Positions 43,903-52,885 of a stretch of DNA of 64,000 bases are shown here, one piece after another (the stretch's first letter is position 1; every line of letters starts with the position of its first letter). A program made the position numbers and the translations under genes. The notes below the pieces were generated by a model. The model was not told the DNA's origin. It saw only the letters and a program-made list of their open reading frames with translations, and searched no databases. Source of the DNA: Castellaniella sp041677825 (GTDB lineage: Bacteria; Pseudomonadota; Gammaproteobacteria; Burkholderiales; Burkholderiaceae_B); NCBI RefSeq assembly GCF_041677825.1, contig NZ_JBAYPG010000015.1, positions 1-64,000 on the forward strand, given 5' to 3'.

Positions 43903-45171
43903 TCAGCCCCGCAACTGGCCATTGCCGTTGAGCACCCATTTTTCGATCGTCAGGCCTTCCAGGCCCACCGGGCCGCGCGCGTGCAGGCGGTTGGTGGAAA
44001 TGCCGATTTCGGCGCCCAGGCCGTACTCGTAGCCATCGGCGAAACACGTGGGCAGGTTCACGTAGACCGAGCTCGAGTCGACCTCGCGCTGGAAGCGCTC
44101 GGCCGCGGCCAGATCCTGGGTGACGATGGACTCGGTGTGTTCGGAGCTGTAGCGCTCGATGTGTGCCAGTGCCTCGTCCAGCGAATCCACCACCCGCACG
44201 GCCAGTATCGGTGCCAGATATTCAGTGGCCCAGTCGTCCTCGGTGGCTGGCCGGCTGCCCGGCATCAGGGGCAGGGCGCGCTCGCAGGCACGCAGTTCGA
44301 CACCGACGGCCGCAAAGCGCCGAGCGGCTTGCGGCAACCATTGGGCCGCGATGTCGGCATGCACCAGAAGGGTCTCCATCGCGCCGCAGATCCCGCAGCG
44401 GTAGGTCTTGGCGTTGATCGCGATATCGAGGGCCTGGTCCGGTTGGGCGGCGCGATCGACGTACAGATGGCAGTTGCCGTCCAGGTGCTTGATCAGGGGG
44501 ATTTTCGATTCGGCAGCCAGGCGGGCGATCAGGCTCTTGCCGCCGCGCGGAATGATCACGTCGATGAATTCGGTGAGGGTGACCATCTCGCCAACAGCGG
44601 CGCGGTCGGTGGTATCGACCACCTGCACGGCATGTTCGGGCAGGCCGGTACCCTGCAGGCTCTGGCGGATCAACTGGCCCAGGGCGCGGTTGGAATGAAA
44701 GGCTTCGCTACCGCCGCGCAATATGGTTGCGTTGCCCGATTTCAGGCACAGGGCGGCCGCATCGACGGTGACATTCGGGCGCGACTCGTAAATGATGCCG
44801 ATCACCCCGATCGGCACGCGCATGCGGGCCACCCGCATGCCATTGGGACGCACTGCAGCAGCGCTCAGGCTGCCGATCGGGTCCGGCATGTCGGCCACCT
44901 GTCGCAGCCCCTGCATCATGGTCTGCAATGCCTTGTCGGACAGGCGCAGGCGCTCGACCAGAGCGGCATCCAGCCCCTTCTCGGCAGCCGCGTCCAGATC
45001 GCGCTGGTTTTCGGCTTGCAGCCACGCAGTCTGTTCGTCGATGAGACGCGCGAGCGCGCGCAGGGCGGCGGATCGCGCGGCCCCGGATGAGACGCGCAGC
45101 CGCCGTGCGGCGGCGCGCGCCTGTTGCCCGAGTTCGAGCATGGTCGTGTGGGTGGATGAAGCGGTATTCAT
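43903..45171 (-). CDS. proA: Gamma-glutamyl phosphate reductase
   Basis: Reduces gamma-glutamyl phosphate to glutamate 5-semialdehyde in proline synthesis. The 422-residue aldehyde-dehydrogenase-like protein contains GVIGIIYESRPNVTVDAAALC, GNATILRGGSEAFHSN, VIPRGGKSLI, the catalytic Cys in KTYRCGICGAMETLLVH, and the end GPVGLEGLTIEKW. Its start overlaps the holA stop (ATGA), and it is two bases from hemJ. proB is not in the window. Confidence 0.97.
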   Translation of the reverse strand: MNTASSTHTTMLELGQQARAAARRLRVSSGAARSAALRALARLIDEQTAWLQAENQRDLDAAAEKGLDAALVERLRLSDKALQTMMQGLRQVADMPDPIGSLSAAAVRPNGMRVARMRVPIGVIGIIYESRPNVTVDAAALCLKSGNATILRGGSEAFHSNRALGQLIRQSLQGTGLPEHAVQVVDTTDRAAVGEMVTLTEFIDVIIPRGGKSLIARLAAESKIPLIKHLDGNCHLYVDRAAQPDQALDIAINAKTYRCGICGAMETLLVHADIAAQWLPQAARRFAAVGVELRACERALPLMPGSRPATEDDWATEYLAPILAVRVVDSLDEALAHIERYSSEHTESIVTQDLAAAERFQREVDSSSVYVNLPTCFADGYEYGLGAEIGISTNRLHARGPVGLEGLTIEKWVLNGNGQLRG

Positions 45172-46241
45172 TGCGGTGCCATTGTATGGGTGGGAGAATG
45201 CGCGCCTGCCGTGGTTACCCGCAGGACCAGGCGGGCCAGTTCATCCCAGGGATCGGGCAGGCGTGCAGCAACGGGCACGCCCTTGATATGCCGGTCGATT
45301 TCGTGGACCTGATCCAGTGCCAGAGGCCACAGGCGCGCCGGGCAGCGTTGCAGGGCCTGGCGCATATGATGCTCGCGAGCGCCAAAGACCCGCTGCGCAC
45401 GCAAGGTACCGGCTCGCTGCCCGGCGGGCAGACTGGCCAGCAGGCCGAGGATGCGGATATCTTCACCCAGGCCCCAGAGTATCGGCAAGTGGGCCATGCC
45501 TTCTGCCTTCAGGCCGGCCAGAATCCGCAAGGCACGCTGTGGTTCGCCCAGCAGCACCGACTGGCGCAGATCCTGGGGGTCATGGCGCGAGACATCGAGT
45601 ACCGCGGCCTGCACCTGTTCGAGCGTCAGGGCCCCCGGTGGGTACAGCAGCCCGAGTTTTTCGATTTCCTGATGCGCTGCGAGCAGATTGCCTTCGACCT
45701 GGTCTGCAAGCCACGCCTGCGTGCCCGTGTCGATCTCGTGATGCTGCTGCGCCAGACGCTGACTGATCCAGGCGGGCAATTCTGCGCGTCCGACCCCGGG
45801 GATATCGACCCAGGTGGCCTGTTTCCTGAGAAATTGCACCCACTTGCTTTTCTGGGTGGCCCAGTCCAGCTGCGGCAGGCGCAGCAGGATGAAGGCATCC
45901 GGCAACTGGCCGGCCGCGGCCTGGCTTGCCAGCTTTTGCAGCGTGTCCGCACCGGTCTTGCCTGGCTTGCCTGAGGGCAGGCTGATTTCGACCAGACGCA
46001 GATCGCCGAACAATGAGGTATTGCATGCTGCGGCCAGGACGGCGGACCAGTCACTGCGGGCATCCATCACCAGATGGCTGCGTTCGCTGCAACCCAGTCG
46101 CTGGGCCAGGGCGCGCAAGGCATCGGCGGCCTCGTTGACCAGCAGGATTTCATCGCCCGCCAGTACGCAGTACGCCGGCAGGCGGGCGTTCTGCTCGGCC
46201 TGCCGGAGCAACTGCGGGATGCCGGGTGCGCGAGTGGCCAT
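45168..46241 (-). CDS. holA: DNA polymerase III subunit delta
   Basis: Clamp-loader wrench subunit that opens the beta sliding clamp. The 357 residues carry LLRQAEQNARLPAYCVLAGDEILLVNEAADALR at the start (beta-binding domain), FILLRLPQLDWATQKSKWV, and the C-terminal collar domain. It lies in the order leuS-lptE-holA found widely in proteobacteria and is translationally coupled to proA. Together with holC (17.2 kb) it accounts for two of the clamp-loader subunits. Confidence 0.93.
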   Translation of the reverse strand: MATRAPGIPQLLRQAEQNARLPAYCVLAGDEILLVNEAADALRALAQRLGCSERSHLVMDARSDWSAVLAAACNTSLFGDLRLVEISLPSGKPGKTGADTLQKLASQAAAGQLPDAFILLRLPQLDWATQKSKWVQFLRKQATWVDIPGVGRAELPAWISQRLAQQHHEIDTGTQAWLADQVEGNLLAAHQEIEKLGLLYPPGALTLEQVQAAVLDVSRHDPQDLRQSVLLGEPQRALRILAGLKAEGMAHLPILWGLGEDIRILGLLASLPAGQRAGTLRAQRVFGAREHHMRQALQRCPARLWPLALDQVHEIDRHIKGVPVAARLPDPWDELARLVLRVTTAGAHSPTHTMAPQ

Positions 46242-46249
46242 GATACCGT

Positions 46250-46846
46250 TCAGTGACCGGCGCCGGACTTGCCCGCGGGGTGTGCCGCAGCCCCGCCGGA
46301 CACGGCGTTCTCGTTGGAGCGGGCATAGGCGGCGCGCACTTCGGGCGAACTGATGCGGCTCATGATGCGGTGGATCAGGAGATCACGCATGTCGTTGAAG
46401 TTGCGCTGTATTTCGCTTTCTTTCGCTTGCACGATGTTTTCGCTGTAGGGCAGCTCGCGCAGGCTCTCGAGCGTTGTGGGTTCGAGCAGGCGCTCGCCGT
46501 TGCGGTCGACGAGTTCGAACGTGAACCTGAGCCGGAGTTCATATTCTTCGACCCGCCCATCGGCATCGAGTGACAATTGGCGCAGATCTTCACTGTCTTC
46601 GATCTGGCGCAGGAATACGTCGGCCTCACTGCGCTGGGTGACGATGCGGGTGGCCGGCGAGTTGGCCCGGATGGCCCGCTCGAGGCGGGCCCCGAATTCG
46701 CTGTTCAGATTGATGTTGGTATAGAGCGAATCAAACGGCAGTGGCGTGGCGCCCCGGATGTGGAAACCACAGGCTGTCAGCAGCAGCGTCAGCGCAGCGA
46801 TCACCAGCAGGCGCCCTGCAGTGTACGGAAAGTTTGTCTGGATCAT
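46250..46846 (-). CDS. lptE: LPS-assembly lipoprotein LptE
   Basis: Outer-membrane lipoprotein (198 aa) that plugs the LptD barrel and guides lipopolysaccharide to the surface. The signal peptide ends in the lipobox LLTACGF (Cys26), followed by HIRGATPLPFDSLYTNINLNS, typical of LptE/RlpB. It is four bases from the leuS stop and nine from holA. This is a second Lpt component besides lptF at 19.2 kb. Confidence 0.93.
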   Translation of the reverse strand: MIQTNFPYTAGRLLVIAALTLLLTACGFHIRGATPLPFDSLYTNINLNSEFGARLERAIRANSPATRIVTQRSEADVFLRQIEDSEDLRQLSLDADGRVEEYELRLRFTFELVDRNGERLLEPTTLESLRELPYSENIVQAKESEIQRNFNDMRDLLIHRIMSRISSPEVRAAYARSNENAVSGGAAAHPAGKSGAGH

Positions 46847-46850
46847 GTCG

Positions 46851-49505
46851 TCAGCCCACCACGTTGACCAGCCTGCCCGGCACGACTACCACCCGCCTGA
46901 CAGGCCGTCCTTCAAGAAAACGGCCTACAGCCTCGTGAGCCCTTGCACTGGCCTCGATGACTGAAGGTTCGGCTTGTTGCGGCACACTGAGCTGGCCGCG
47001 GACCTTGCCGTTGATCTGCAAGACCAGTTCGATGGTCTCGGCCAGCAGGGCGTCTTCATCCACAGTGGGCCAGGGGGCGTCCAGCAGGTCGCCCAATGGG
47101 TCGGCAAAACCCAGTTCGCGCCACAGATGCCAGGTGATGTGCGGCACGACAGGATACAGCACACGCAGCAGGATCGACAGGGCTTCGGCCATGGCCGGGG
47201 CATCGGCTTGCTCGTGTGACGCCGTATCGAGTGCATTGAGCATTTTCATTGCCGTGGACACCACGGTGTTGTACTGGATGCGCTGGTAATCGTAGTCGGC
47301 CTGGCGCAGCAGGCCGTGAATCTGGCGGCGCAACCCGGCGCCTGCCGGGTTGCAGTGTTCGACGCGGCCTGCGGGCTGGATCTGGCCCTGCACCTGCGAA
47401 TGGTGTGCGTGGCAGAAGGCCCACAGCCGGCGCAGGAAGCGATGGGCGCCATCGACACCCGAGTCGGACCACTCGAGGGTTTGCTCGGGGGGGCTGGCAA
47501 ACATCACGAACAGGCGTGCCGTATCGGCACCCAGCGAATCGATGAGCTTCTGTGGATCGACCCCGTTGTTCTTTGACTTGGACATGGTGCCGATGCCTTC
47601 GTAGTCGACCGGCGAACCATCTGCCTTCAGGCGCGCGCCGACGATGGCACCCTTGTCGCTGGTGACCGGTTCGACGTCTTCCGGCCAGAAATATTCGATG
47701 CCGCCGCGTGGGGTACGCCGTGAATAGACATGATTGAGCACCATGCCCTGGCACAGCAGGCGGGTGAACGGTTCCGAGAATTCGACCAGACCGAGGTCGC
47801 GCATCACGCGGGTCCAGAACCGGGCATACAACAGGTGCATCACCGCATGCTCGATACCGCCGATGTATTGATCCATCGGCATCCAGTACGCATTGCGGGC
47901 ATCGACCATGGCCTGATCATTGCCCGGTGAGGCATAGCGCATGAAATACCAGGATGAATCGACGAAGGTGTCCATGGTGTCGGTTTCCCGGCGGGCGGGC
48001 TGGCCGCAGCTGGGGCACGTACAGGCCAGGAAGGCTTCGTCACGGGCCAGCGGGTTGCCGGTGCCGTCGGGTACCAGATGCTCGGGCAGAATGACCGGGA
48101 GATCTTTTTCGGGCACGGGCACCGGACCGCAATCGGGGCAATGAATGATGGGAATGGGGGTGCCCCAGTAACGCTGGCGTGAAATGCCCCAGTCGCGCAG
48201 ACGCCAGGTCGTGCGCGCCTCGCCCAGCCCGAGGGCCTGCAGGTCGGCCGCCACGGCCTGGACGGCCTGCTTCGTGCCCAGACCATCGTACTTGCCCGAG
48301 TGGATGGTATGGCCCATGGTCTTGTCGGCATACCAGTCGTGCCAGGTGTCGATGGCGTATTCATGGCCGGGGGCCGCGATGACCTGCAGGATGGGCAGGC
48401 CGTATTTGCGCGCGAAGGCGAAGTCACGCTCGTCGTGCCCCGGAACCCCCATGACCGCGCCGTCGCCGTAGCTCATGAGCACATAGTTGCCCACCCACAG
48501 CGGCACGGGCTGTTCGGTGAGCGGATGGATCACGCTCAGCCCTGTGGGCATGCCTTCTTTCTCGCGTGTGGCGAGTTCGGCTTCGGTGGTGCCGCCCTTG
48601 CGGCAGGCCTCGATGAATCGGGCGAGTTCCGGCTGGTGGCGCGCCGCTTCGGTCGCCAGAGGATGTTCGGGTGCCACGGCACAGAACGTCACCCCCATGA
48701 TCGTGTCGGCGCGTGTCGTGAAGACGTGCATCAGCCCATTCTGGATCAGTGCGCCATCGGTGCCGCGGATGTCATGGCGAAAGGCAAAGCGAACCCCTTC
48801 ACTGCGCCCCAGCCAGTTTTCCTGCATGAGGCGTACGCGTTCTGGCCAGCCGCTCATGCGTTCGTCTTCGAGCGCATCGAGCAGTTCCTGGGCATAGTCG
48901 GTGATGCGCAGATAATAGCCAGGGATTTCACGCTTTTCGACCAGCGCGCCCGAGCGCCAGCCCCGGCCGTCGATCACCTGTTCATTGGCCAGTACGGTCT
49001 GATCGACCGGGTCCCAGTTCACGGTCTGGGTCTTGCGATAGGCGATGCCTTTTTCGAGCATCTTCAGGAACAGCCACTGGTTCCATTTGTAATAGGATGG
49101 ATCGCAGGCACACATTTCGCGTGACCAGTCGATCGCCAGCCCCATCGCCTGCATCTGGCCTTTCATGGTGGCGATGTTGGAGTAGGTCCATTGGGCCGGT
49201 GGCACACCGGATTTCATGGCCGCATTTTCGGCCGGCATCCCAAAGGCATCCCAGCCCATGGGCATGAGCACGTTGTAGCCGCGCATGCGCAACTGGCGCG
49301 TCATCATGTCGTTGATGGTGTAGTTGCGCACGTGCCCCATATGCAGTTTGCCGCTGGGATAGGGCAGCATGGAACAGGCGTAGAACTTGGGCCTGGGAGA
49401 GCCGTCGGGCGCGGTGGCATGTTCGGTGACGCGATAGACGTCACCTGCGCGCCAGTGATCCTGAGCGTCCGATTCGACCTGAGAGGGGAGGTAGCGTTCC
49501 TGCAT
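46851..49505 (-). CDS. leuS: Leucyl-tRNA synthetase
   Basis: Class I aminoacyl-tRNA synthetase, 884 residues. HIGH motif in MLPYPSGKLHMGHVRNYT, an inserted CP1 editing domain (about 225-420), and KMSKS-type TMSKSKNNGVDPQ near 640; the C-terminal LQINGKVRGQLSVP is the LeuS-specific tail. The ATG before QERYLPSQVESDAQDHW is the start. It heads the operon leuS-lptE-holA-proA-hemJ-rlmL-like. A TATAAT is found 65 bases upstream, within tandem repeats. Confidence 0.98.
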   Translation of the reverse strand: MQERYLPSQVESDAQDHWRAGDVYRVTEHATAPDGSPRPKFYACSMLPYPSGKLHMGHVRNYTINDMMTRQLRMRGYNVLMPMGWDAFGMPAENAAMKSGVPPAQWTYSNIATMKGQMQAMGLAIDWSREMCACDPSYYKWNQWLFLKMLEKGIAYRKTQTVNWDPVDQTVLANEQVIDGRGWRSGALVEKREIPGYYLRITDYAQELLDALEDERMSGWPERVRLMQENWLGRSEGVRFAFRHDIRGTDGALIQNGLMHVFTTRADTIMGVTFCAVAPEHPLATEAARHQPELARFIEACRKGGTTEAELATREKEGMPTGLSVIHPLTEQPVPLWVGNYVLMSYGDGAVMGVPGHDERDFAFARKYGLPILQVIAAPGHEYAIDTWHDWYADKTMGHTIHSGKYDGLGTKQAVQAVAADLQALGLGEARTTWRLRDWGISRQRYWGTPIPIIHCPDCGPVPVPEKDLPVILPEHLVPDGTGNPLARDEAFLACTCPSCGQPARRETDTMDTFVDSSWYFMRYASPGNDQAMVDARNAYWMPMDQYIGGIEHAVMHLLYARFWTRVMRDLGLVEFSEPFTRLLCQGMVLNHVYSRRTPRGGIEYFWPEDVEPVTSDKGAIVGARLKADGSPVDYEGIGTMSKSKNNGVDPQKLIDSLGADTARLFVMFASPPEQTLEWSDSGVDGAHRFLRRLWAFCHAHHSQVQGQIQPAGRVEHCNPAGAGLRRQIHGLLRQADYDYQRIQYNTVVSTAMKMLNALDTASHEQADAPAMAEALSILLRVLYPVVPHITWHLWRELGFADPLGDLLDAPWPTVDEDALLAETIELVLQINGKVRGQLSVPQQAEPSVIEASARAHEAVGRFLEGRPVRRVVVVPGRLVNVVG

Positions 49506-49527
49506 GTTCGTTGGCTGGTTGGATTGA

Positions 49528-49573
49528 GAATGAAGACAGGCTTTCAATGCGAATGAAGACAAGCCTTCGATTA
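49528..49573. repeat. Tandem 23-base repeat at the leuS transcription start
   Basis: Two adjacent 23-base units (49528-49550 and 49551-49573) share GAATGAAGACA, GC and TTC blocks; differences are few until the last bases. The outer unit overlaps the leuS -10, and both lie in the predicted 5' leader. Confidence 0.65.
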
Positions 49574-49575
49574 TA
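49570..49575 (-). promoter_or_regulatory. leuS promoter -10 element
   Basis: Minus-strand TATAAT lies just downstream of the rpmB-rpmG terminator and 65 bases before the leuS ATG. The -35 position is poor. The arrangement (terminator, then -10) separates leuS from the ribosomal protein unit. Confidence 0.55.
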
Positions 49576-49589
49576 GGAGGCCAGGGCGT

Positions 49590-49636
49590 AAAAAGGGTCC
49601 GGCTCGATTTCCGTCAGAGGAAATCGAGCCGGACCC
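49590..49636 (-). terminator. Strong intrinsic terminator of rpmB-rpmG
   Basis: An 18-base perfect stem (49595-49612 with 49619-49636, loop of 6) is followed on the minus strand by TTTTTACG. It is the longest perfect hairpin I see in the window and lies 29 bases past the rpmG stop. Confidence 0.9.
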
Positions 49637-49665
49637 CATGGATGCAGTGGCAGCCGACAGCGAAA

Positions 49666-49833
49666 TTACTTGAGCTTGGTTTCCTTGTAATCGACGTGCT
49701 TGCGTGCCACTGGATCGAATTTCTTGATCAGCATCTTTTCGGGCATGTTGCGCTTGTTCTTGGTGGTGGTGTAGAAATGCCCGGTACCTGCCGTGGATTC
49801 AAGCTTGATCTTTTCGCGAACGCCTTTTGCCAT
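49666..49833 (-). CDS. rpmG: 50S ribosomal protein L33
   Basis: Ribosomal protein L33, 55 residues. Starts AKGVREKIKLESTAGTGHFY and ends FDPVARKHVDYKETKLK, which is the cysteine-free (non-zinc) type common in proteobacteria. CAGGAGTACATC provides the ribosome-binding site. It is 22 bases after rpmB; a longer upstream frame is an rpmB shadow. Confidence 0.98.
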   Translation of the reverse strand: MAKGVREKIKLESTAGTGHFYTTTKNKRNMPEKMLIKKFDPVARKHVDYKETKLK

Positions 49834-49855
49834 GATGTACTCCTGAGGGGGCCTG

Positions 49856-50092
49856 TCAGACCCGTTCGCCGCGGGCGCGCATGTCGGCCAGCACGGCATC
49901 GATACCGACCTTGTCGATCGTGCGCAAGGCCTGGGTGGATACGCGCAGGCGTACCCAGCGGTTTTCGGATTCAACCCAGAACCGGCGAGACTGCAGATTG
50001 GGCAGGAAACGCCGCTTGGTCTTGTTGTTGGCGTGAGAAACGTTATTGCCCACCATCGGGCCCTTGCCGGTCACTTGGCATACGCGTGCCAT
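49856..50092 (-). CDS. rpmB: 50S ribosomal protein L28
   Basis: Ribosomal protein L28, 78 residues. ARVCQVTGKGPMVGNNVSHANNKTKRRFLPN is diagnostic, as is LRVSTQALRTIDKVG near the end. AAGGTGAGGCC is just before the ATG. With rpmG it forms the usual rpmB-rpmG pair, with a minus-strand TATAGA as a possible -10 about 25 bases upstream. Confidence 0.98.
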   Translation of the reverse strand: MARVCQVTGKGPMVGNNVSHANNKTKRRFLPNLQSRRFWVESENRWVRLRVSTQALRTIDKVGIDAVLADMRARGERV

Positions 50093-50157
50093 GGCCTCAC
50101 CTTTTTTAGTGTCTATACTGGAAAGCCTTGCATTCTACTTTGAAATGAGTAGATAGA

Positions 50158-51369
50158 TCAAGCGCCCTGGTGCACGGTGCCCTGGTGCATGGCAAATCGC
50201 CCGGCGAGCCAGGATAGCGTTGCACAGGCCGTCAGGGCGGCTGCCAGGGGCAGTGGGGTCTGCGCATGCCAGATGCTGACCCCGTAACCGGCGAGCGCGC
50301 CGCTGAACATTTGCAGTGAGCCCATGAGCGCGGACGCGGTGCCCAGCCGTGGCCCCTGCTCGGCCAGGCCCAGCGCCGTTGCGTTGGGCACCACGAAACC
50401 CTGGCTGGCCATGAAGCCCATCAGGCACAGCATCAGCCAGATCAGGCTGATGAGGCCGAGCAGCGTGAGAACGAGCGCACAGGCTGTCATCAGCACCAGA
50501 AAGAACTGGGCACGCCTGAGCAATTGCACGGGCGCATGGCGTTCGAGCAGGCGTGCGCTGATCTGCGAGGCGAGGATGAGGGACATCGCGTTCAGCCCGA
50601 ACAGCAGGCCGAACCAGCGCGGATCCACGCCATAGATGGAAATGAAAACCTGTGGGGATGCGGCGATGTAGGCGAACATCCCGGCCGAGCCTAGGCCGCC
50701 GGCCAGACTGTAGCCCATGAAGCCCCGGTGACGCAGCAGATGCATGAAGTTGCGTGCGATGGTGCGCACGGCCAGAGGGCTGCGTGCCCCCGGTGGCAGT
50801 GACTCGCGCATGAACGGAATGACGATGGCCAGCAGGGCAAGCCCCATCAGCACCATGATGTAGAAGACGGCACGCCAGGAACCCAGGGTGACCGCCTGGC
50901 CACCCATCAGAGGGGCCAGTATGGGCATCACGCCCATGACCAGCATCAGCAGTGACAGCGCCTGGGCGGCCGCACGGGTATCCAGGTGGTCCCGGATGAC
51001 GGCCCGCGGGATCACCATGCCCGCAGCACCGCCGAATGCCTGCACGACGCGCCAGATGAGCAGTGCCCCGATGCTGTCGCTGTGCGCACAGGCCAGGGAG
51101 GCGAGCGTGAACAGAACCAGGCCGGCCACCAGCGGTGGCTTGCGCCCGTAGCGATCGGCCAGTGGGCCGTAGATCAGTTGCGCCAGTGCCAGGCCCAGAA
51201 GGTAGCTGGCCAGCGTACGTTCGACCAGGCCCTGCGGTACCTGCAGGTCTTTGGCGATGGCCCCGAAGGCTGGCAGGTACATGTCGATGGCCAACGGCCC
51301 CAGGGCGGCCAGGGCACCCATGAGGATCAGCCATGGCGGTACCGTCAATGTGGAGGTTCGGGGGCTCAT
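50158..51369 (-). CDS. Bcr/CflA family multidrug efflux MFS transporter
   Basis: Major facilitator superfamily exporter (403 aa, twelve membrane helices) of the Bcr/CflA drug:H+ antiporter group. The start MSPRTSTLTVPPWLILMGAL leads into LGPLAIDMYLPAFGAIAKDL, a Bcr/CflA hallmark, followed by the motif-A sequence YGPLADRYGRKPPL and motif-C-like VMGVMPILAPLMGG. Candidate substrates include bicyclomycin or chloramphenicol-like drugs or natural metabolites; the sequence does not tell which. It is divergent from cfa (119-base gap). Confidence 0.88.
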   Translation of the reverse strand: MSPRTSTLTVPPWLILMGALAALGPLAIDMYLPAFGAIAKDLQVPQGLVERTLASYLLGLALAQLIYGPLADRYGRKPPLVAGLVLFTLASLACAHSDSIGALLIWRVVQAFGGAAGMVIPRAVIRDHLDTRAAAQALSLLMLVMGVMPILAPLMGGQAVTLGSWRAVFYIMVLMGLALLAIVIPFMRESLPPGARSPLAVRTIARNFMHLLRHRGFMGYSLAGGLGSAGMFAYIAASPQVFISIYGVDPRWFGLLFGLNAMSLILASQISARLLERHAPVQLLRRAQFFLVLMTACALVLTLLGLISLIWLMLCLMGFMASQGFVVPNATALGLAEQGPRLGTASALMGSLQMFSGALAGYGVSIWHAQTPLPLAAALTACATLSWLAGRFAMHQGTVHQGA

Positions 51370-51488
51370 GAGTACGTCAGGCAGCGCAGAAGGCGCTACT
51401 ATAACAAGATGTTTTCCGGCGCTTGGCTTCCGGTGCACTCAGGGCCCGGACCTGGCCGCTTACTCAATGACCACAAGAGGAGGTTCTT

Positions 51489-52760
51489 TTGGCAGCGCTC
51501 ACGTCCCTGATCGAAAATAAACTGGCATCCTTGCCGGTCAGCGTGTCCATGCAAATGCCCGATGGCAAGAAGCTGGGTCCGGCCGATGCCGACATCCGCC
51601 TGCAGGTTCATGATTCCGTGGTGCTGGCGCATGTTGCGTCGGGTGAAGTCGGTGTCCTGGGCGAAGATTACGTCGAAGGCCGGTTCGACTTCGATGGCTC
51701 GATGCGCGACATGATGCGCCTGGCTGTCGGTATTCTGCCCGGTTCGCCCATCGATGCCGCCGAAAAGGGCTGGTTCACCAGTCTGGTGCGTCGCCTGGTC
51801 TCGGTGTGGCGGCATTCCATCGAACGCGACGCGCGGCAGATCGAGTTCCATTACGATCTGTCCGATGATTTCTACGGCCTGTGGCTGGATCCTCGCCGGG
51901 TCTATTCATGTGCATACTACCGCGAGCCCGACTACACCCTGGCGCAGGCCCAGGAAGCCAAGCTCGACCACATCTGCCGCAAGCTCGCGCTCAAGCCGGG
52001 CGAACGTTTTCTCGATGTCGGCGGCGGCTGGGGGGGGCTCATGCTATGGGCTGCCGAACACTACGATGTCGATGTCACCGGCATCACCCTGTCGCGCAAT
52101 CAGCATGCCTATGTCAATGGGCTGATCGAGCAGAAAGGGCTGGGTGGGCGCGTGCGTTTCGAACTGCTCGATTACCGCAAGCTGGATGAATCCCGCCCGT
52201 ACGACAAGATCGCGTCCGTAGGCATGTTCGAGCACGTGGGCCGGGCCCAGCTCACAGCCTATTTCGGCAAGTTGTTGCGCCTGGTCCGGCCTGGCGGGCT
52301 GATCATGAATCATGGCATCACGGCGGGGGGCCTGAGCAACAGTGAACTGGGTGCCGGCATGGGCGGCTTCATCGAAAAATACATCTTCCCCGGCGGTGAA
52401 CTCTCGCACATCCATTTCGTGATGCAGACCCTGTCCGAGGCGGGGCTCGAGGCGTACGACGTCGAAAACCTCCGGCCACATTATGCGCGTACGTTATGGG
52501 CCTGGAGCGATGCGCTCGAGGCCCGGCTGCCCGAGGCCCGTGCAACGCTCAGTTCGCCGCAGGGCGAGCGCTCCCTGCGCGCGTACCGCATGTATCTGGC
52601 CGGTTGCGCAATGGGTTTCGAGCACGGCTGGATCGCGTTGCACCAGATTCTGGCCGGGCCGCAGCCTGAGGGGCGTTCCGATGAACTCGATTGCCCCGAG
52701 GGCCAGGCCTATCCCTGGCGCCGAGGCTATATTTACCAGCCCGACAAACTGCCGGGCTGA
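51489..52760 (+). CDS. cfa: Cyclopropane-fatty-acyl-phospholipid synthase
   Basis: Adds a methylene from SAM across the double bond of membrane unsaturated acyl chains, usually on entry into stationary phase or acid stress. The 423-residue protein has FHYDLSDDFYGLWLDPRRVYSCAYY, the SAM-binding FLDVGGGWGGLMLWAA, and ASVGMFEHVGRAQL. The start is a TTG at 51489, supported by AGAGGAGG six bases upstream; the next ATGs are internal. A terminator follows directly. Functionally related to the fab genes only through membrane lipids. Confidence 0.93.
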   Translation: MAALTSLIENKLASLPVSVSMQMPDGKKLGPADADIRLQVHDSVVLAHVASGEVGVLGEDYVEGRFDFDGSMRDMMRLAVGILPGSPIDAAEKGWFTSLVRRLVSVWRHSIERDARQIEFHYDLSDDFYGLWLDPRRVYSCAYYREPDYTLAQAQEAKLDHICRKLALKPGERFLDVGGGWGGLMLWAAEHYDVDVTGITLSRNQHAYVNGLIEQKGLGGRVRFELLDYRKLDESRPYDKIASVGMFEHVGRAQLTAYFGKLLRLVRPGGLIMNHGITAGGLSNSELGAGMGGFIEKYIFPGGELSHIHFVMQTLSEAGLEAYDVENLRPHYARTLWAWSDALEARLPEARATLSSPQGERSLRAYRMYLAGCAMGFEHGWIALHQILAGPQPEGRSDELDCPEGQAYPWRRGYIYQPDKLPG

Positions 52761-52782
52761 GCCACCCGAGTGGCGGCATATG

Positions 52783-52804
52783 GGGCCCTGCGGGGCCCTT
52801 TTTT
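52783..52804 (+). terminator. Intrinsic terminator after cfa
   Basis: GGGCCC (52783-52788) pairs with GGGCCC (52793-52798) around loop TGCG and is followed by six T residues. It is 22 bases past the cfa stop and isolates cfa from the betaine transporter operon. Confidence 0.85.
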
Positions 52805-52850
52805 CATGGTTGCCAAGGGGCTCATGAAAAGGCTGTTTTTATGATTGCGT

Positions 52851-52879
52851 TTCATTTTCTGCCATCTTGCATGTAAAAT
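52851..52879 (+). promoter_or_regulatory. Candidate promoter of the betaine/proline transporter operon
   Basis: TTCATT (52851-52856), a 17-base spacer and TAAAAT (52874-52879) lie just after the cfa terminator. The predicted start near 52886 gives a leader of roughly 195 bases before the first gene. Confidence 0.55.
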
Positions 52880-52885
52880 GGGCGT

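Noticed and set aside
49506..49590. T-box riboswitch for leuS
   Set aside because: The leader is too short, lacks the T-box sequence, and the class is not expected in betaproteobacteria.
49595..49636. Mobile-element terminal inverted repeat or attachment site
   Set aside because: The 18-base perfect palindrome is followed by a T run at the end of rpmG, which is fully explained as a terminator.
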